Source: Pelomonas baiyunensis (GTDB lineage: Bacteria > Pseudomonadota > Gammaproteobacteria > Burkholderiales > Burkholderiaceae_C). Taken from it: 64,000 bases of DNA. A program made the translations under genes and the position numbers. Shown piece after piece: positions 50,560 to 59,569 of the stretch. Within the stretch, counting starts at the first letter, position 1. The number at the start of each line of letters is the position of its first letter. Below the pieces are notes generated by a model. It was not told the origin of the DNA. It worked only from the letters and a program-made list of their open reading frames with translations, and ran no database searches. Location: contig NZ_JBIGIB010000004.1 in assembly GCF_043555935.1 (NCBI RefSeq), positions 186,001 to 250,000 on the forward strand, written 5' to 3'.

Positions 50560-53517
50560 TCACTTGAACTTGTAGTTCGCCGACACGGTGAAGTAGCGGC
50601 CGAACGGGTTGTGCAGACCCGAGTTGTAGCCCAGCTGGCCACCGGCGGGGTCGTAAGGCGCCTTCTCGTCCAGCACGTTCTGAACCGACAGGCTCAGCGT
50701 CAGGTCCTTGAAGCCGCGGTACGTGTAGCCCACGTCGAAGGTCATCCACTTGGACATCGAGCAGCCGGGGTAGCGGTTGATGTACAGGTCGCGACCGTTG
50801 GTGGCCGTCGGGGCCACACCCAGCACGCTGCGGCCGCTCACGCCCGCATCGTTCAGAGCGCCGCCGTAGTGGCAGGTATTGCCCGAGAAGTACTGCGGCT
50901 TCACGCCAGCGTCAGGCAGCGTCGTGCCATCCATGTAGCGGATGAACGAGATGCTGGAGACGTAGTTCATCGCACCCATCAGCGAGTGCGCGCCAGCGTC
51001 CAGGCTGGAAGTGAAGCGCAGCTTGGTGCGCGGCACGTCCGGCGCCGAGGTGGCCCAGTCAGCCAAGCCGCCGCGGGTGCCCACGAGGTTGTTCTCGGCG
51101 TAGCCAGGGTGCTCGATGCGCATGTACTTCAGCGTGTACTGGCCGTTCAGCGCGTTGGTCCAACGCACGCCGTCCATCACGGTCTGCACCACACGGGCTT
51201 CGAAGTCCACACCGCTGGTGAAGGTCGTGCCCTGGTTGGTCCAGGGGGTCGACACGGTCAGCAGCGGGCCGGTACCGGCCTGGCCGTTCAGCAGCAGGGC
51301 GGGGTTGGTGTCACGGATCAGCGAGCCGGGCGGGTAGGCCTCGGGGTGGTCGATCACGGACTGAGCATCACCCAGCGCGACTTCGTTGTTCTTGCGGATG
51401 GCCCAGTAGCCCGCCAGCAGGTCCACACCCTTGGCCGGGCTGAAGATCATGCCGGCCGAGGTGTTGTACGAGTTTTCCGGCTTCAGGCTGGGGTTACCGC
51501 CCGACAGACCGGCCACGCTCTTGTTGCAGTCCGCGGTTTCCGCGCCCGGCTTCGGCACCGGCGGCACGGCTTCGATGTTGCAACGCACGGGGTCACGCAG
51601 ACCGTTCAGGAAGTACTGCGCACCGCCCGGGCTCACCTGCGACACCGACGGGGCACGGAAGCCTTCGGAGTAGTTGCCGCGGAAGGCCAGGTTGTCCAGC
51701 ACTTGCCACTTCACGCCGAACTTCGGCACGAAGTTGGTCTTGAGCGTGGGGTACTTGTCGACGCGACCAGCGATGTTCAGTTCCAGGTTCTTCAGCACCG
51801 GTGCGACGACTTCCACGAACGCCGACTTGACGACGCGGGAGCCCTTCACGTTGGTGTTGGCCAGGCCCAGGATGTTGCCGGCGAGGTTTTCCGGGTCCGG
51901 ACGCACATCAATGGCTTCGCGGCGCAGTTCGATACCGCCGGCCACGCCGATGTCGCCACCGGGCAGACGGCCGACGGTGGTGCTGGCCTTGGCATCCCAC
52001 TGCAGCACTTCAGCCGAGCCGCCATTCAGCAGCGGACGCGACAGATCCGGGTCGGCGGCGATGGACGCCAGCGAGCGGTTCGTGCCACCGAACTGCGGGC
52101 CGAGCATCTGGCGCAGCACCGGCAGGCGCAGGAAGCCGTAGTAGTACTCGTCGCGGTCCGAACGGTTCCACAGAACTGCCGATTCCCAGTCGATGTCGGT
52201 GCCAGCCGTGCCGCGCACACCCACCAGAGCGCGCGAGCCGGTGTTGGTCAGGTCATAGCCGCCCGAGACGTTCGGGAAGCGCAGTTGCACTGCAGCGCGG
52301 GCGTTCGGGAACGGGTTGTCCGGGTGGCCGATTTCCAGGATGGGCTGGAACGTGGCAGCCAGGCCGTTCACGTTGAAGTTGTTGGTCGGGCTCAGGCCGC
52401 TGATGGTGCGCGGCGCGGCCAGGTACTGGCGCTTGCTGCGGCTGTACATCACTTCGGCGAAGCCTTCGATGTTGTCCGTCAGCTTCAGGTTGCCACGCGA
52501 CAGCAGATTCAGGTCGTTGCCCGGGCTCTGCATTTCCGCGAACTGGTCGAGGTTGTAGTTACAGATCGTGCGGCCCAGCAGCGCAGCGTTGGTGATGCCG
52601 TAGCGGCCGGTTTCGGCCACGATCTTTTCAGAGTCGGGGCAGTTGGCGGTGTTGACCGTGTTGGCAGCCAGCGCGGCGGTCTGCGGGAAGCTGCGCGAAC
52701 CGACGGCGCCGTTTTCCTTGATGAACCAGGGCTGGTTGTTGTACAGGAAGCTGCCGTACGGGTTGCGACGCAGGTTGATCGCGCGGTAGTCGGCGGCCTG
52801 GATGTCCTGGTCGGTCTTGTCGCCGACCATGCTGCGGCCCTTGTGGCTGAAGTCAACGCCGACGAAGACGTTGTAGCCGTTGGTCGCGAAGTCGCCGAAG
52901 CCAAAGGTGCCGCTGACGCTTTGGCGCTGGTATTCACCGGCGTCGTTGCCGCCAGCCAGGGCCTTCACTTCCAGACCTTGGTAGTCCTTGCGGGTGATGA
53001 AGTTCACCACGCCGGCCATGGCGTCAGAGCCGTACACGGCCGAGGCGCCGTCCTTCAGCACTTCGATGCGGGCAATGGCCGAGACCGGAATCGAGTTCAG
53101 GTCGTACAGCGTGGTCGTGCCGTTGTTGGGGTTGGCGTAGGCCGACGGCGTCATGCGACGGCCGTTGATCAGCACCAGGGTCGACGTGGCCGTCTGGTTG
53201 CGCAGCGACACGGTGGACACGCCGCGCGAGAAACCGTTTTGGGTGGCGGTGTCGTTGTAGCCGTCGTTGCCGATGGAAGGCACCATCTTCAACACTTCCA
53301 GCGCGGTGCGGGCGCCGCTGGCCTGGATGTCCTTGGCCGTGATCACGTCGATCGGCGAGCTCGTCTCTTTCGAGATGCGCTTGATGTTGGAGCCAGTGAC
53401 CTCGACGCGCTCGAGCTGCTGGTTGCTGGACTGGGCCACAGCCTGCAGGCACAGGGCCTGGGCTGCCAGCGCGGTCAGCGTCACCGCAAGCTTCGGAAAG
53501 TGTCCGGAAGTTTTCAT
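50560..53517 (-). CDS. TonB-dependent outer membrane receptor
   Basis: A 985-residue receptor. Signal peptide about 1-29 (AQALCLQAVAQ). A TonB-box-like start (LERVEVTGSNIKR) leads to the plug (about 35-170: SPIDVITAKDIQASGARTALEVL, DGASAVYGSDAMAGVVNFI) and a 22-strand-type barrel (FRGNYSEGFRAPSVSQ, NPSLKPENS), closing with aromatic SANYKFK. The plug style resembles the long Caulobacter/Xanthomonas receptor group for carbohydrates or other complex ligands rather than classical siderophores; the substrate is not assignable. No FecR/sigma pair is adjacent. ATG at 53517 is used. Transport should be powered by ExbBD and a TonB outside the window. Confidence 0.93.
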   Translation of the reverse strand: MKTSGHFPKLAVTLTALAAQALCLQAVAQSSNQQLERVEVTGSNIKRISKETSSPIDVITAKDIQASGARTALEVLKMVPSIGNDGYNDTATQNGFSRGVSTVSLRNQTATSTLVLINGRRMTPSAYANPNNGTTTLYDLNSIPVSAIARIEVLKDGASAVYGSDAMAGVVNFITRKDYQGLEVKALAGGNDAGEYQRQSVSGTFGFGDFATNGYNVFVGVDFSHKGRSMVGDKTDQDIQAADYRAINLRRNPYGSFLYNNQPWFIKENGAVGSRSFPQTAALAANTVNTANCPDSEKIVAETGRYGITNAALLGRTICNYNLDQFAEMQSPGNDLNLLSRGNLKLTDNIEGFAEVMYSRSKRQYLAAPRTISGLSPTNNFNVNGLAATFQPILEIGHPDNPFPNARAAVQLRFPNVSGGYDLTNTGSRALVGVRGTAGTDIDWESAVLWNRSDRDEYYYGFLRLPVLRQMLGPQFGGTNRSLASIAADPDLSRPLLNGGSAEVLQWDAKASTTVGRLPGGDIGVAGGIELRREAIDVRPDPENLAGNILGLANTNVKGSRVVKSAFVEVVAPVLKNLELNIAGRVDKYPTLKTNFVPKFGVKWQVLDNLAFRGNYSEGFRAPSVSQVSPGGAQYFLNGLRDPVRCNIEAVPPVPKPGAETADCNKSVAGLSGGNPSLKPENSYNTSAGMIFSPAKGVDLLAGYWAIRKNNEVALGDAQSVIDHPEAYPPGSLIRDTNPALLLNGQAGTGPLLTVSTPWTNQGTTFTSGVDFEARVVQTVMDGVRWTNALNGQYTLKYMRIEHPGYAENNLVGTRGGLADWATSAPDVPRTKLRFTSSLDAGAHSLMGAMNYVSSISFIRYMDGTTLPDAGVKPQYFSGNTCHYGGALNDAGVSGRSVLGVAPTATNGRDLYINRYPGCSMSKWMTFDVGYTYRGFKDLTLSLSVQNVLDEKAPYDPAGGQLGYNSGLHNPFGRYFTVSANYKFK

Positions 53518-53679
53518 GGGAGTAAGGGCAGGGTGAACAAACGTGCCGCGAGTCTGCGGCGACGGGCGCCCCCTCAGAAGGCAGGTATGCCCCCCCTTGA
53601 CAACGTGGGAGCGCGAACACTTTCTTACTGGCGCGTCAGAAGCGGGTTTTCGACGAAATTCCGTGATGAATTGCCCGGT

Positions 53680-53698
53680 AGATGACACAGAGATGACA
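53680..53698 (-). promoter_or_regulatory. Pho-box-like direct repeat upstream of the receptor
   Basis: On the minus strand TGTCATCT occurs twice, 11 bp apart (53698-53691 and 53687-53680). PhoB-type sites are 7-bp TGTCA(T/A)-containing repeats with 11-bp period. The spacer here (CTG) is less A/T-rich than usual, and no clear -10 follows. Confidence 0.4.
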
Positions 53699-53701
53699 AA
53701 T

Positions 53702-53721
53702 CCCATGTCTTTCGACATGGG
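53702..53721. promoter_or_regulatory. Perfect 8-bp dyad upstream of the receptor
   Basis: CCCATGTC (53702-53709), TTTC, GACATGGG (53714-53721). It abuts the Pho-box-like repeat. It may be a second operator site; as RNA on the minus strand it would close a GAAA tetraloop. Confidence 0.4.
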
Positions 53722-53834
53722 CATGTGGCAAACCACAAGGTCGCAACTCGTTGCAGTGCAGCAACAAAATTTCGCATCGCGCGACTCGACATCCCGGCAT
53801 CCGGGACTGGCCAGGTGCGGCGGACAATCCGGGC

Positions 53835-54503
53835 ATGAGTTCCCCGTCCGTCGCCGCCGCCCCCGACCTGCTCTTCGCCCTGCTGCCCGACAGCGGCATC
53901 GCGCCCGATGGGCCGGACACCCTCGCCCCGCTGGCCGCGGCGCTGGTGGGCCAGTACCCGCAGGCGCTCACGCTGAATCTGCACCCGCCGCTGCGCGACG
54001 CTGAAGGCCGCTGCCGCTGGTGGGCTGACGACGCGCCCAGCGAACTCGGTGTGGACGCCGCCCGGGTGGCCTTGATCGCGCGGGTGCGCCAGGAAGCCGC
54101 CCGGCTTGGCTTGCCCTGGCAGCGCGTGGCCCTGGCCGGCGTGGGTGATGGCGCGATGCTGGCGCTGGAGGCCGTGCAGGCCGAGCCCGCCCTGGTGGGC
54201 CGGGTGATCGCCTTCGCCGGGGGCTACCTGGCTCGCCCGCAGGTGGCGCCGCAGGACGTGTGCGTGCACCTGCTGCACGGCCTGGCCGACCAACGCTTTC
54301 CGTACCGCCACGTCGTGGACGCCGCCCAGGCGCTCGTCGACCTGGGCGCTGACGTGACCGCCGACCTGCTGCCCCACATCGACCACAGCCTGCACCCCGC
54401 CTTGATCGACAAGGCGATGGAGCAGCTGCGCACCTTCATCCCCGCCCGCCTGTGGCGCGAGGCGCTGATCGCGGCGCAAGACAACGAGCGCCCAGTCGGC
54501 TGA
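53835..54503 (+). CDS. YpfH/esterase-like alpha/beta hydrolase lacking the nucleophilic serine
   Basis: A 222-residue protein with the small-esterase (phospholipase/carboxylesterase) fold. The acid and base are recognisable: HGLADQRFPY with Asp152 and DHSLHPALID with His184. The nucleophile elbow, normally GFSQGAM, reads AGVGDGAM: Gly104 (codon GGT at 54144-54146) takes the place of the Ser. One base change would explain it. Unless another residue substitutes, it should not act as a serine esterase. ATG at 53835 gives MSSPSV; the open frame upstream is not conserved-looking. Confidence 0.75.
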   Translation: MSSPSVAAAPDLLFALLPDSGIAPDGPDTLAPLAAALVGQYPQALTLNLHPPLRDAEGRCRWWADDAPSELGVDAARVALIARVRQEAARLGLPWQRVALAGVGDGAMLALEAVQAEPALVGRVIAFAGGYLARPQVAPQDVCVHLLHGLADQRFPYRHVVDAAQALVDLGADVTADLLPHIDHSLHPALIDKAMEQLRTFIPARLWREALIAAQDNERPVG

Positions 54504-54597
54504 CCCAGCCGTTCGCACACAAACCGATACCCGAGGGCCGCCAGGGCCGGGCGGCGTTCGCTACGCTGCCGGGTCTCACGACGCAAGGCGACACGGC

Positions 54598-55578
54598 ATG
54601 GACAACCTCGATCTCGGCGTGCTGCGCACGGCCGCCCAGTGGCGCGCCGACCAGCACCCGGTGGTGCTCGGCACCATCACCCGCACCTGGGGCTCCGCCC
54701 CCCGGCCGGTGGGCTCGCTGGTGGCGGTGCGTGGCGATGGATTGATTGCCGGCTCGGTGTCGGGCGGCTGCATTGAAGACGACCTCATCGCCCAGCTGCG
54801 GGCCGGCAGCCTGGCGCTGCGCCAGCCGCACCTGCTGCGCTACGGCGTGGGGGCGGAAGAGGCGCGGCGCTTCGGCCTGCCCTGCGGCGGCACGCTGGAG
54901 CTGATGCTGGAGCCGCTCGGCCCGCACTCGGCCCTCGATGCGCTGCTGGGCCACCTGACCCGGGGCGAGCGCGTGCGCCGCACGCTGGACCTGGCGACCG
55001 GCGCCGTCACGCTGGACAGCGCCGAACGCGGCGCCGACACGCTGACCTTGACCGACACCCACCTCGTGAGCCACCACGGCCCGCAATGGCGCCTGCTGGT
55101 GATCGGCGCAGGCCAGATGACCGACTACCTCGCCCAGATGGCCGGCGCCCTGGGCTACGGCGTGACGGTGTGCGACCCCCGCGAGGAATACGCCGAAGGC
55201 TTCGCCCTGGCCGGCGTGACGCTGACCCGCGAGATGCCGGACGACGTGGTGCTGGGCTTTCAGGTGGACGACGCGACCGCCATCGTCGCGCTCACGCACG
55301 ACCCCAAGCTGGACGACCTGGCCCTGATGGAGGCCTTGAAGAGCCCCGCGTTCTACGTGGGCGCCATCGGCTCGCGGGTGAACCAGGCCAAGCGCCGCGC
55401 CCGGCTGAGCGAGCACTTCGGCCTGACGGACGCCGAACTCGACCGCCTGCACGGCCCGGTGGGGCTGAACATCGGCGCGCGCACCCCGCCCGAGATCGCG
55501 CTGAGCATCCTGGCGGAGATGACGGCCGTGCGCTACCGCGCCGCCGGCCCCGCCGCGGAGGCGGGCTGCACGCTGTGA
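54598..55578 (+). CDS. XdhC/CoxI family protein
   Basis: A 326-residue protein of the XdhC family, which loads or sulphurates molybdenum cofactor for xanthine dehydrogenase-type enzymes. The N-terminal XdhC/CoxI part has WGSAPRPVGSLVAV and SGSVSGGCIEDD-like residues (GSVSGGCIEDDL); the C-terminal Rossmann part has VIGAGQMTDYLA, YVGAIGSR and GLNIGARTPPEIALSILAEM. No xdhA/xdhB or other molybdoenzyme gene is adjacent, so its client must be elsewhere. Confidence 0.9.
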   Translation: MDNLDLGVLRTAAQWRADQHPVVLGTITRTWGSAPRPVGSLVAVRGDGLIAGSVSGGCIEDDLIAQLRAGSLALRQPHLLRYGVGAEEARRFGLPCGGTLELMLEPLGPHSALDALLGHLTRGERVRRTLDLATGAVTLDSAERGADTLTLTDTHLVSHHGPQWRLLVIGAGQMTDYLAQMAGALGYGVTVCDPREEYAEGFALAGVTLTREMPDDVVLGFQVDDATAIVALTHDPKLDDLALMEALKSPAFYVGAIGSRVNQAKRRARLSEHFGLTDAELDRLHGPVGLNIGARTPPEIALSILAEMTAVRYRAAGPAAEAGCTL

Positions 55579-55600
55579 AGCGGCTGCGGCCGCGCGGCGC

Positions 55601-56245
55601 TCACTTCAGCGTGTAGCCGCGGCCGTCCATGCAGGCCTCCACCGCGCGGTTGAACACGCTGGCATCGGCCTGCGCGCTGGGCTGCGTCGTGGCCCAGCGG
55701 TTGCACTCGCGGCGGTCGGTTTCCAGCTGCTCGGCCGACTGACCGTTGCGCGGGTAAATGACGGGCTCGGCCTTGGGCGCAGGCGGCGGCGGGGCCTGCT
55801 GCACCAGCACCTGCGCGGGCGCGGGGGCTGCGTCGGGCGGCGGCGTCGCCACCATGTAGCCCTCGGGCACGGCGCGGTAGTACACGCCATTGGCGTAGTA
55901 GTAGGGCACGCCCCCGAAGGTGACCGTCACGTAGGCCGGCGGCAGCAGCGGAATCACCACCCCCACCGGCGGCAGCACCACGCGGTAGCGCGGGCCGTAG
56001 GGCTGGTACCAGACCCCACCATGGAACCAGTAGCGGCTGGGCCCGGAGCCCACGATGACGGCGCCGTACGGCACCACCGGCGCCACGTAGCCGGGCGCGG
56101 GGTAGTAGTGGTCGTGGTGGTAGCGGTTGTCGAACACCATGCCGATGTTCACGCGGGCTCGCACCTCGGCATGGGCCGCCACCGTCGCGCCCAAGGCGCC
56201 CAGGGCCAGCAGGGTGGCCGTTGCAGATCGAAGCAAGGTCTTCAT
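55601..56245 (-). CDS. Exported Tyr/Pro-rich protein (DUF6515-like)
   Basis: A 214-residue exported protein with a signal peptide (1-26, AHA). The mature part is rich in Tyr, Pro and Val (NRYHHDHYYPAPGYV, FGGVPYYYANGVYY), the pattern of the DUF6515-type family, followed by a Pro/Ala-rich linker and a C-terminal piece with two Cys (ECNRWA, EACMDGRGYTLK). The function is unknown; envelope association is likely. It is convergent with xdhC, 22 bp apart. Confidence 0.7.
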   Translation of the reverse strand: MKTLLRSATATLLALGALGATVAAHAEVRARVNIGMVFDNRYHHDHYYPAPGYVAPVVPYGAVIVGSGPSRYWFHGGVWYQPYGPRYRVVLPPVGVVIPLLPPAYVTVTFGGVPYYYANGVYYRAVPEGYMVATPPPDAAPAPAQVLVQQAPPPPAPKAEPVIYPRNGQSAEQLETDRRECNRWATTQPSAQADASVFNRAVEACMDGRGYTLK

Positions 56246-56374
56246 GGGTTCAGCAATGCAGAAACGACGAGGTGATGAAGCAACGCGCCCAGCGTCGCCT
56301 GGGTGGACTGCGGGCACTTTGCGCGCACGTAAAGTTGCTCGCTCTGTCTGTCGCCCACCTGTCGCGCCCTCGCC

Positions 56375-57001
56375 ATGATCGAACTTCACTACTACCCCAG
56401 CAACGCCAGCTTCGCCCCCCACATCCTGCTGGAGGAACTGGGCATTCCCTACACCTTGCGTCAGGTGGACCGGGCGAACAACGAGCACAAGTCGCCCGCC
56501 TACCTGAAGCTCAACCCCAACGGCCTGATCCCGACCCTGGTGGACGGTGACCTGGTGCTGTACGAAACCGCCGCCATCCTGATGCACCTGGCCGATGGCC
56601 ACCCCGGCTTCGCCCCGGCACCGGGCACGCCCGAGCGGGCGCAGTACTACAAGTGGATGGTGTGGCTGACCAACACGCTGCAGGCCATGCTGATTCACTA
56701 CTTCTACCCCGACCGCATGGCCACCGACGCCGCCGAGGTGAAGGCCCGCGCCGAGGCGCAGATCGCCCCCATGCTGGACCAGATGGACGCCGAACTCGCC
56801 CGCCACGGCGGCCCGTGGTTCCTGGGCGAGCACTACACCGCGGTCGACCCGCTGGCCTTCATGCTGTGCCGCTGGACCCGCATGCAAACCCGCCCCGCCA
56901 AGACCCGACCGGCCCTGGGCGCCTACCTGCAGCGCGTGCTGGAACGCCCGGCCACGCAGCGCGTGGTGGCCAAGGAACAGCTGCCCGACCCGGTGTTCTG
57001 A
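56375..57001 (+). CDS. Glutathione S-transferase
   Basis: A 208-residue GST. The N-domain opens MIELHYYPSNASFAPHILLEELG, with the Ser/Asn near the thiol site, and NPNGLIPTLVDGDLVLYETAAIL binds glutathione. The C-domain is helical with YTAVDPLAFMLCRW. It resembles GstA-type beta-class enzymes but has Ser/Asn rather than Cys at position 9-10. No partner gene. Confidence 0.92.
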   Translation: MIELHYYPSNASFAPHILLEELGIPYTLRQVDRANNEHKSPAYLKLNPNGLIPTLVDGDLVLYETAAILMHLADGHPGFAPAPGTPERAQYYKWMVWLTNTLQAMLIHYFYPDRMATDAAEVKARAEAQIAPMLDQMDAELARHGGPWFLGEHYTAVDPLAFMLCRWTRMQTRPAKTRPALGAYLQRVLERPATQRVVAKEQLPDPVF

Positions 57002-57070
57002 AACGCTGAATCGGCGGGCTGCGCGCGGTCTGCACGCAACCCGCCATGACGGGCAAAATCAACGCACCCC

Positions 57071-57550
57071 ATGAGCACCAGCCCTGCCCTTCCGCCCGCC
57101 CGGCGCCCGGCGCTGCGGCCGAGCTTTGGCCGCGTCAGCGTGGGCGTGTACGGCCGCGTGATGATGTCCGTGGCCGAGGGGCCGTTTGACGCGGACCTCA
57201 TGGCTGCCACACGCCGTGCCATCTCGCTGGCCGGCAAGCGGCTGCCGCAGGACCGGCGCTTCGGCGACCTCGTGGAAATTCGCGGCAGCCTGCAAATGGA
57301 TGCCAACGCCCTGGCCCAGCTGCGTGCCGGCATCGACAGCTTCGCGCGGCATGGCATCGTGGCGCTGTCCACCGTCTTCCTGGTGCCGCCGGGGCTGCCC
57401 GGCATCGAGCGACTGCCCGCGTTGATGGACATCTGGCGCCAGAGCCGGCCGGTGCGCCGGGCCGACAGCTTTGCCGCCGCCTGGGCCCTGGTGAACGCCG
57501 ACCTCGCTGCCGCCGGCCTGCCCACCCAAGCCCCCCCGCCCCGCCCATGA
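57071..57550 (+). CDS. SpoIIAA/STAS-like protein, paralogue 1
   Basis: A 159-residue cytoplasmic protein. Residues about 19-140 (FGRVSVGVYGRVMMSVAEGP and onward, FDADLMAATRRAI, then DRRFGDLVEIRGSLQMDANAL) fit the alternating strand/helix pattern of SpoIIAA/STAS-like domains. It is clearly related to the protein at 59063-59545 (shared GRVM..VA.GPFDA.LMAA, P.DRR, AAAWA.VN, LP.QA). Its stop overlaps the next ATG (ATGA), so it is cotranslated with the Rossmann-like protein. No phosphorylatable Ser pattern is obvious. Function unknown. Confidence 0.65.
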   Translation: MSTSPALPPARRPALRPSFGRVSVGVYGRVMMSVAEGPFDADLMAATRRAISLAGKRLPQDRRFGDLVEIRGSLQMDANALAQLRAGIDSFARHGIVALSTVFLVPPGLPGIERLPALMDIWRQSRPVRRADSFAAAWALVNADLAAAGLPTQAPPPRP

Positions 57551-59019
57551 CCCCCACCACCGGCCTGCAATGGCCCTTGGACGAGCGCGGCCGTCGCGCC
57601 TCGGGCACGCCCGGCCAGCGCATCGTGGCTGAGGCCCTGCGCCCGCTCGACGCAGAAGCGGCCGACGCGCTGCAGGCCGAGCGCCAATGGCGCCACCGCT
57701 ACCCCCAGCACTGGCGCGCCTTGGTGCAAGCCCACGCGGCCCGCCCCACCGCCGTGGTGGCGTCGGCCCGGGCCGGCCTGGCCGCGGCGTGGCAGACGCT
57801 GCCCTTCGTGCGCGCCGGTCAACCGCTGGCCCTGGCCGACGCCCTGCGCACGCCCCAGCGGGCGCTGCAAACCCTCACCCTGCAAGGCCAGGGCGACCCC
57901 GCACCCGCGCCCTGGACCGTGCCCCACCAAGGCCGCCAGTTGCAGGGCGACAGCCTGGCCCGCCAGATCGACCGCTGGGAGGCCCAGGGCATTTGCGAAC
58001 CCGCCCACGCCCAGGCCCTGCGGGACTGCCTGGCGCACCCGGAGTGGTTCGACCTGTCCGACCAACACCTCGTGCTGCTGGGCGCCGGCAGCGAGGCCGG
58101 GCCGCTGAGCTGGCTGGCCCGCTGGCGCGCGCAGCTGGTGGCGGTGGACGTGGCCCGCCCGGCCCCCTGGAAGCGCATCGCCGCGACGGTGCAGGCGGGC
58201 AACGCGCGGCTGCTGGCCCCGCTCGCGCCCGGGCTGCCGGCTGACCTGAACCACGCCGGCGCAGATCTGCTGACCGACACCCCCGACATTGCCGCCTGGC
58301 TGGCCGGGCTGGGCGTGCCGCTGGCCGTGGCCAACCTGGCCTACCTGGACGGCGAGCGCCATGTGCGCGTCTCGCTGGCCATGGACGCCATCAGCGCCAC
58401 CCTGTGCGCGGCCGACGCCCGCACCCAGCTGGCCTACATGGCCACGCCCACCGACGTCTTCGCCGTGCCCGACCCCGTGGTCACGGCCGTGATGCAGCGC
58501 TACGCCGGCCGCGGGCTGGCCAAGAAGCTGGCGCAGTGGGGCGCCCGGCTGGGCAGCCGCGGGCGCGGCTTTGCACCGCACATCACCGAGCGGGTCGACG
58601 CCGGCGACTTCGGCACCTGGGGCCTGGTGGACGCCCTCGTGGTGGAGCAAGGCCCCAACTACGCCCTGGCCAAGCGCCTGCAGCAGTGGCGCGCCCTGGT
58701 GGCGCGGGCTGACGGCCACCGCGTGGCCTTCAACGTGGCACCCAGCACCACCACCGCGTCCGTCGTGTCCAACCCGCTGCTGGCGGCGGGCTTTCGCGGG
58801 GCCCAGGCGTTTGGTGTGGAGGTGTTTGAGCCGGCCACCACCAACGCCCTCATGGCCGCGATGTGGGTGCACCAGCTGCGCACCGCACCGCGCGAGTTCG
58901 CGCACCCGCTCAAGCTGCTGGTGCACACCGCCAACCATGGCGGTCTGTGGCGGCTGCCCTACCTGCCGCGCTCGGTGCTGCCCATGGCCGCGTTGATGGG
59001 GTTTTTCAAGCGGGGCTAG
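57547..59019 (+). CDS. Unrecognised protein with a Rossmann-like nucleotide-binding site
   Basis: A 490-residue protein I cannot name. A glycine-rich loop near residue 178 (LVLLGAGSEAGP) is followed by a strand ending in an acidic residue (LVAVDVARP), the layout of NAD(P)- or SAM-binding Rossmann folds. Later parts are conserved-looking (ANLAYLDGERHVRVSLAMD, YMATPTDVFAVPDP, NVAPSTTTASVVSN) and the C-terminus is hydrophobic/basic (LPMAALMGFFKRG), possibly membrane-attached. It is tightly flanked by two STAS-like paralogues, suggesting a three-gene unit. Confidence 0.6.
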   Translation: MTPTTGLQWPLDERGRRASGTPGQRIVAEALRPLDAEAADALQAERQWRHRYPQHWRALVQAHAARPTAVVASARAGLAAAWQTLPFVRAGQPLALADALRTPQRALQTLTLQGQGDPAPAPWTVPHQGRQLQGDSLARQIDRWEAQGICEPAHAQALRDCLAHPEWFDLSDQHLVLLGAGSEAGPLSWLARWRAQLVAVDVARPAPWKRIAATVQAGNARLLAPLAPGLPADLNHAGADLLTDTPDIAAWLAGLGVPLAVANLAYLDGERHVRVSLAMDAISATLCAADARTQLAYMATPTDVFAVPDPVVTAVMQRYAGRGLAKKLAQWGARLGSRGRGFAPHITERVDAGDFGTWGLVDALVVEQGPNYALAKRLQQWRALVARADGHRVAFNVAPSTTTASVVSNPLLAAGFRGAQAFGVEVFEPATTNALMAAMWVHQLRTAPREFAHPLKLLVHTANHGGLWRLPYLPRSVLPMAALMGFFKRG

Positions 59020-59062
59020 AGTCACGGGGTGCCCGCGAGGCACCGCCTGGATCACACCGCCC

Positions 59063-59545
59063 ATGTCGCTACCCTCTCCTGGCTCCACGCCACTGCACGA
59101 GCAACCCGACACCCACGGCTTCGGCCGCGTCACGGCAGGCTTTGAAGGCCGTGTCATGCATTACGTGGCGCAAGGCCCGTTCGATGCTGCCCTGATGGCC
59201 GCCGGCAAACGCTGCACCAACATCGCCGCCGAACGCATGCCCGCCGACCGGCGCTACGTGAGCCTGATGGAGTTCAGGCGGCCGTTGGGCATGGACGACG
59301 ACGGCCTGCGCGAGTTCAAGGAGACCGTCGGCGGCTTCGTGGAGCGCCGCATCGTGCCGCTGGCGACGGTGTTGCTGTTGGCCCCCGGTGACGACGAGCA
59401 CCCGATGGTGCGCACCATGACCGAGGTCTACCAGTGCAGCCGCCCGGTGGTGGTGTGCACCCAGGCCGCAGCGGCCTGGGCCGAGGTCAACCGCGTGTTG
59501 CGCGATGCCGACCTGCCCGAGCAAGCGGCCAGCGCGCCACGCTGA
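59063..59545 (+). CDS. SpoIIAA/STAS-like protein, paralogue 2
   Basis: A 160-residue protein related to the one at 57071-57550. Shared features: FGRVTAGFEGRVMHYVAQGP, the PADRR turn, EFRRPLGMDDD, an IVPLATVLLLAPG strand and CTQAAAAWAEVNRVL near the end. Residue identity to paralogue 1 looks moderate, so the duplication is not recent. It begins 43 bp after the Rossmann-like gene. Function unknown. Confidence 0.65.
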   Translation: MSLPSPGSTPLHEQPDTHGFGRVTAGFEGRVMHYVAQGPFDAALMAAGKRCTNIAAERMPADRRYVSLMEFRRPLGMDDDGLREFKETVGGFVERRIVPLATVLLLAPGDDEHPMVRTMTEVYQCSRPVVVCTQAAAAWAEVNRVLRDADLPEQAASAPR

Positions 59546-59569
59546 CCGGCGCCCCGGCGGCTCCCTCGC

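Larger units (their letters stand above)
53518..53834. promoter_or_regulatory. Divergent spacer between TonB receptor and hydrolase-like gene
   Basis: 317 bp without a supported gene, more A/T-rich than the surroundings. It holds the Pho-box-like direct repeat (53680-53698) and a 20-bp dyad (53702-53721), both placed suitably for control of the receptor. Confidence 0.5.
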
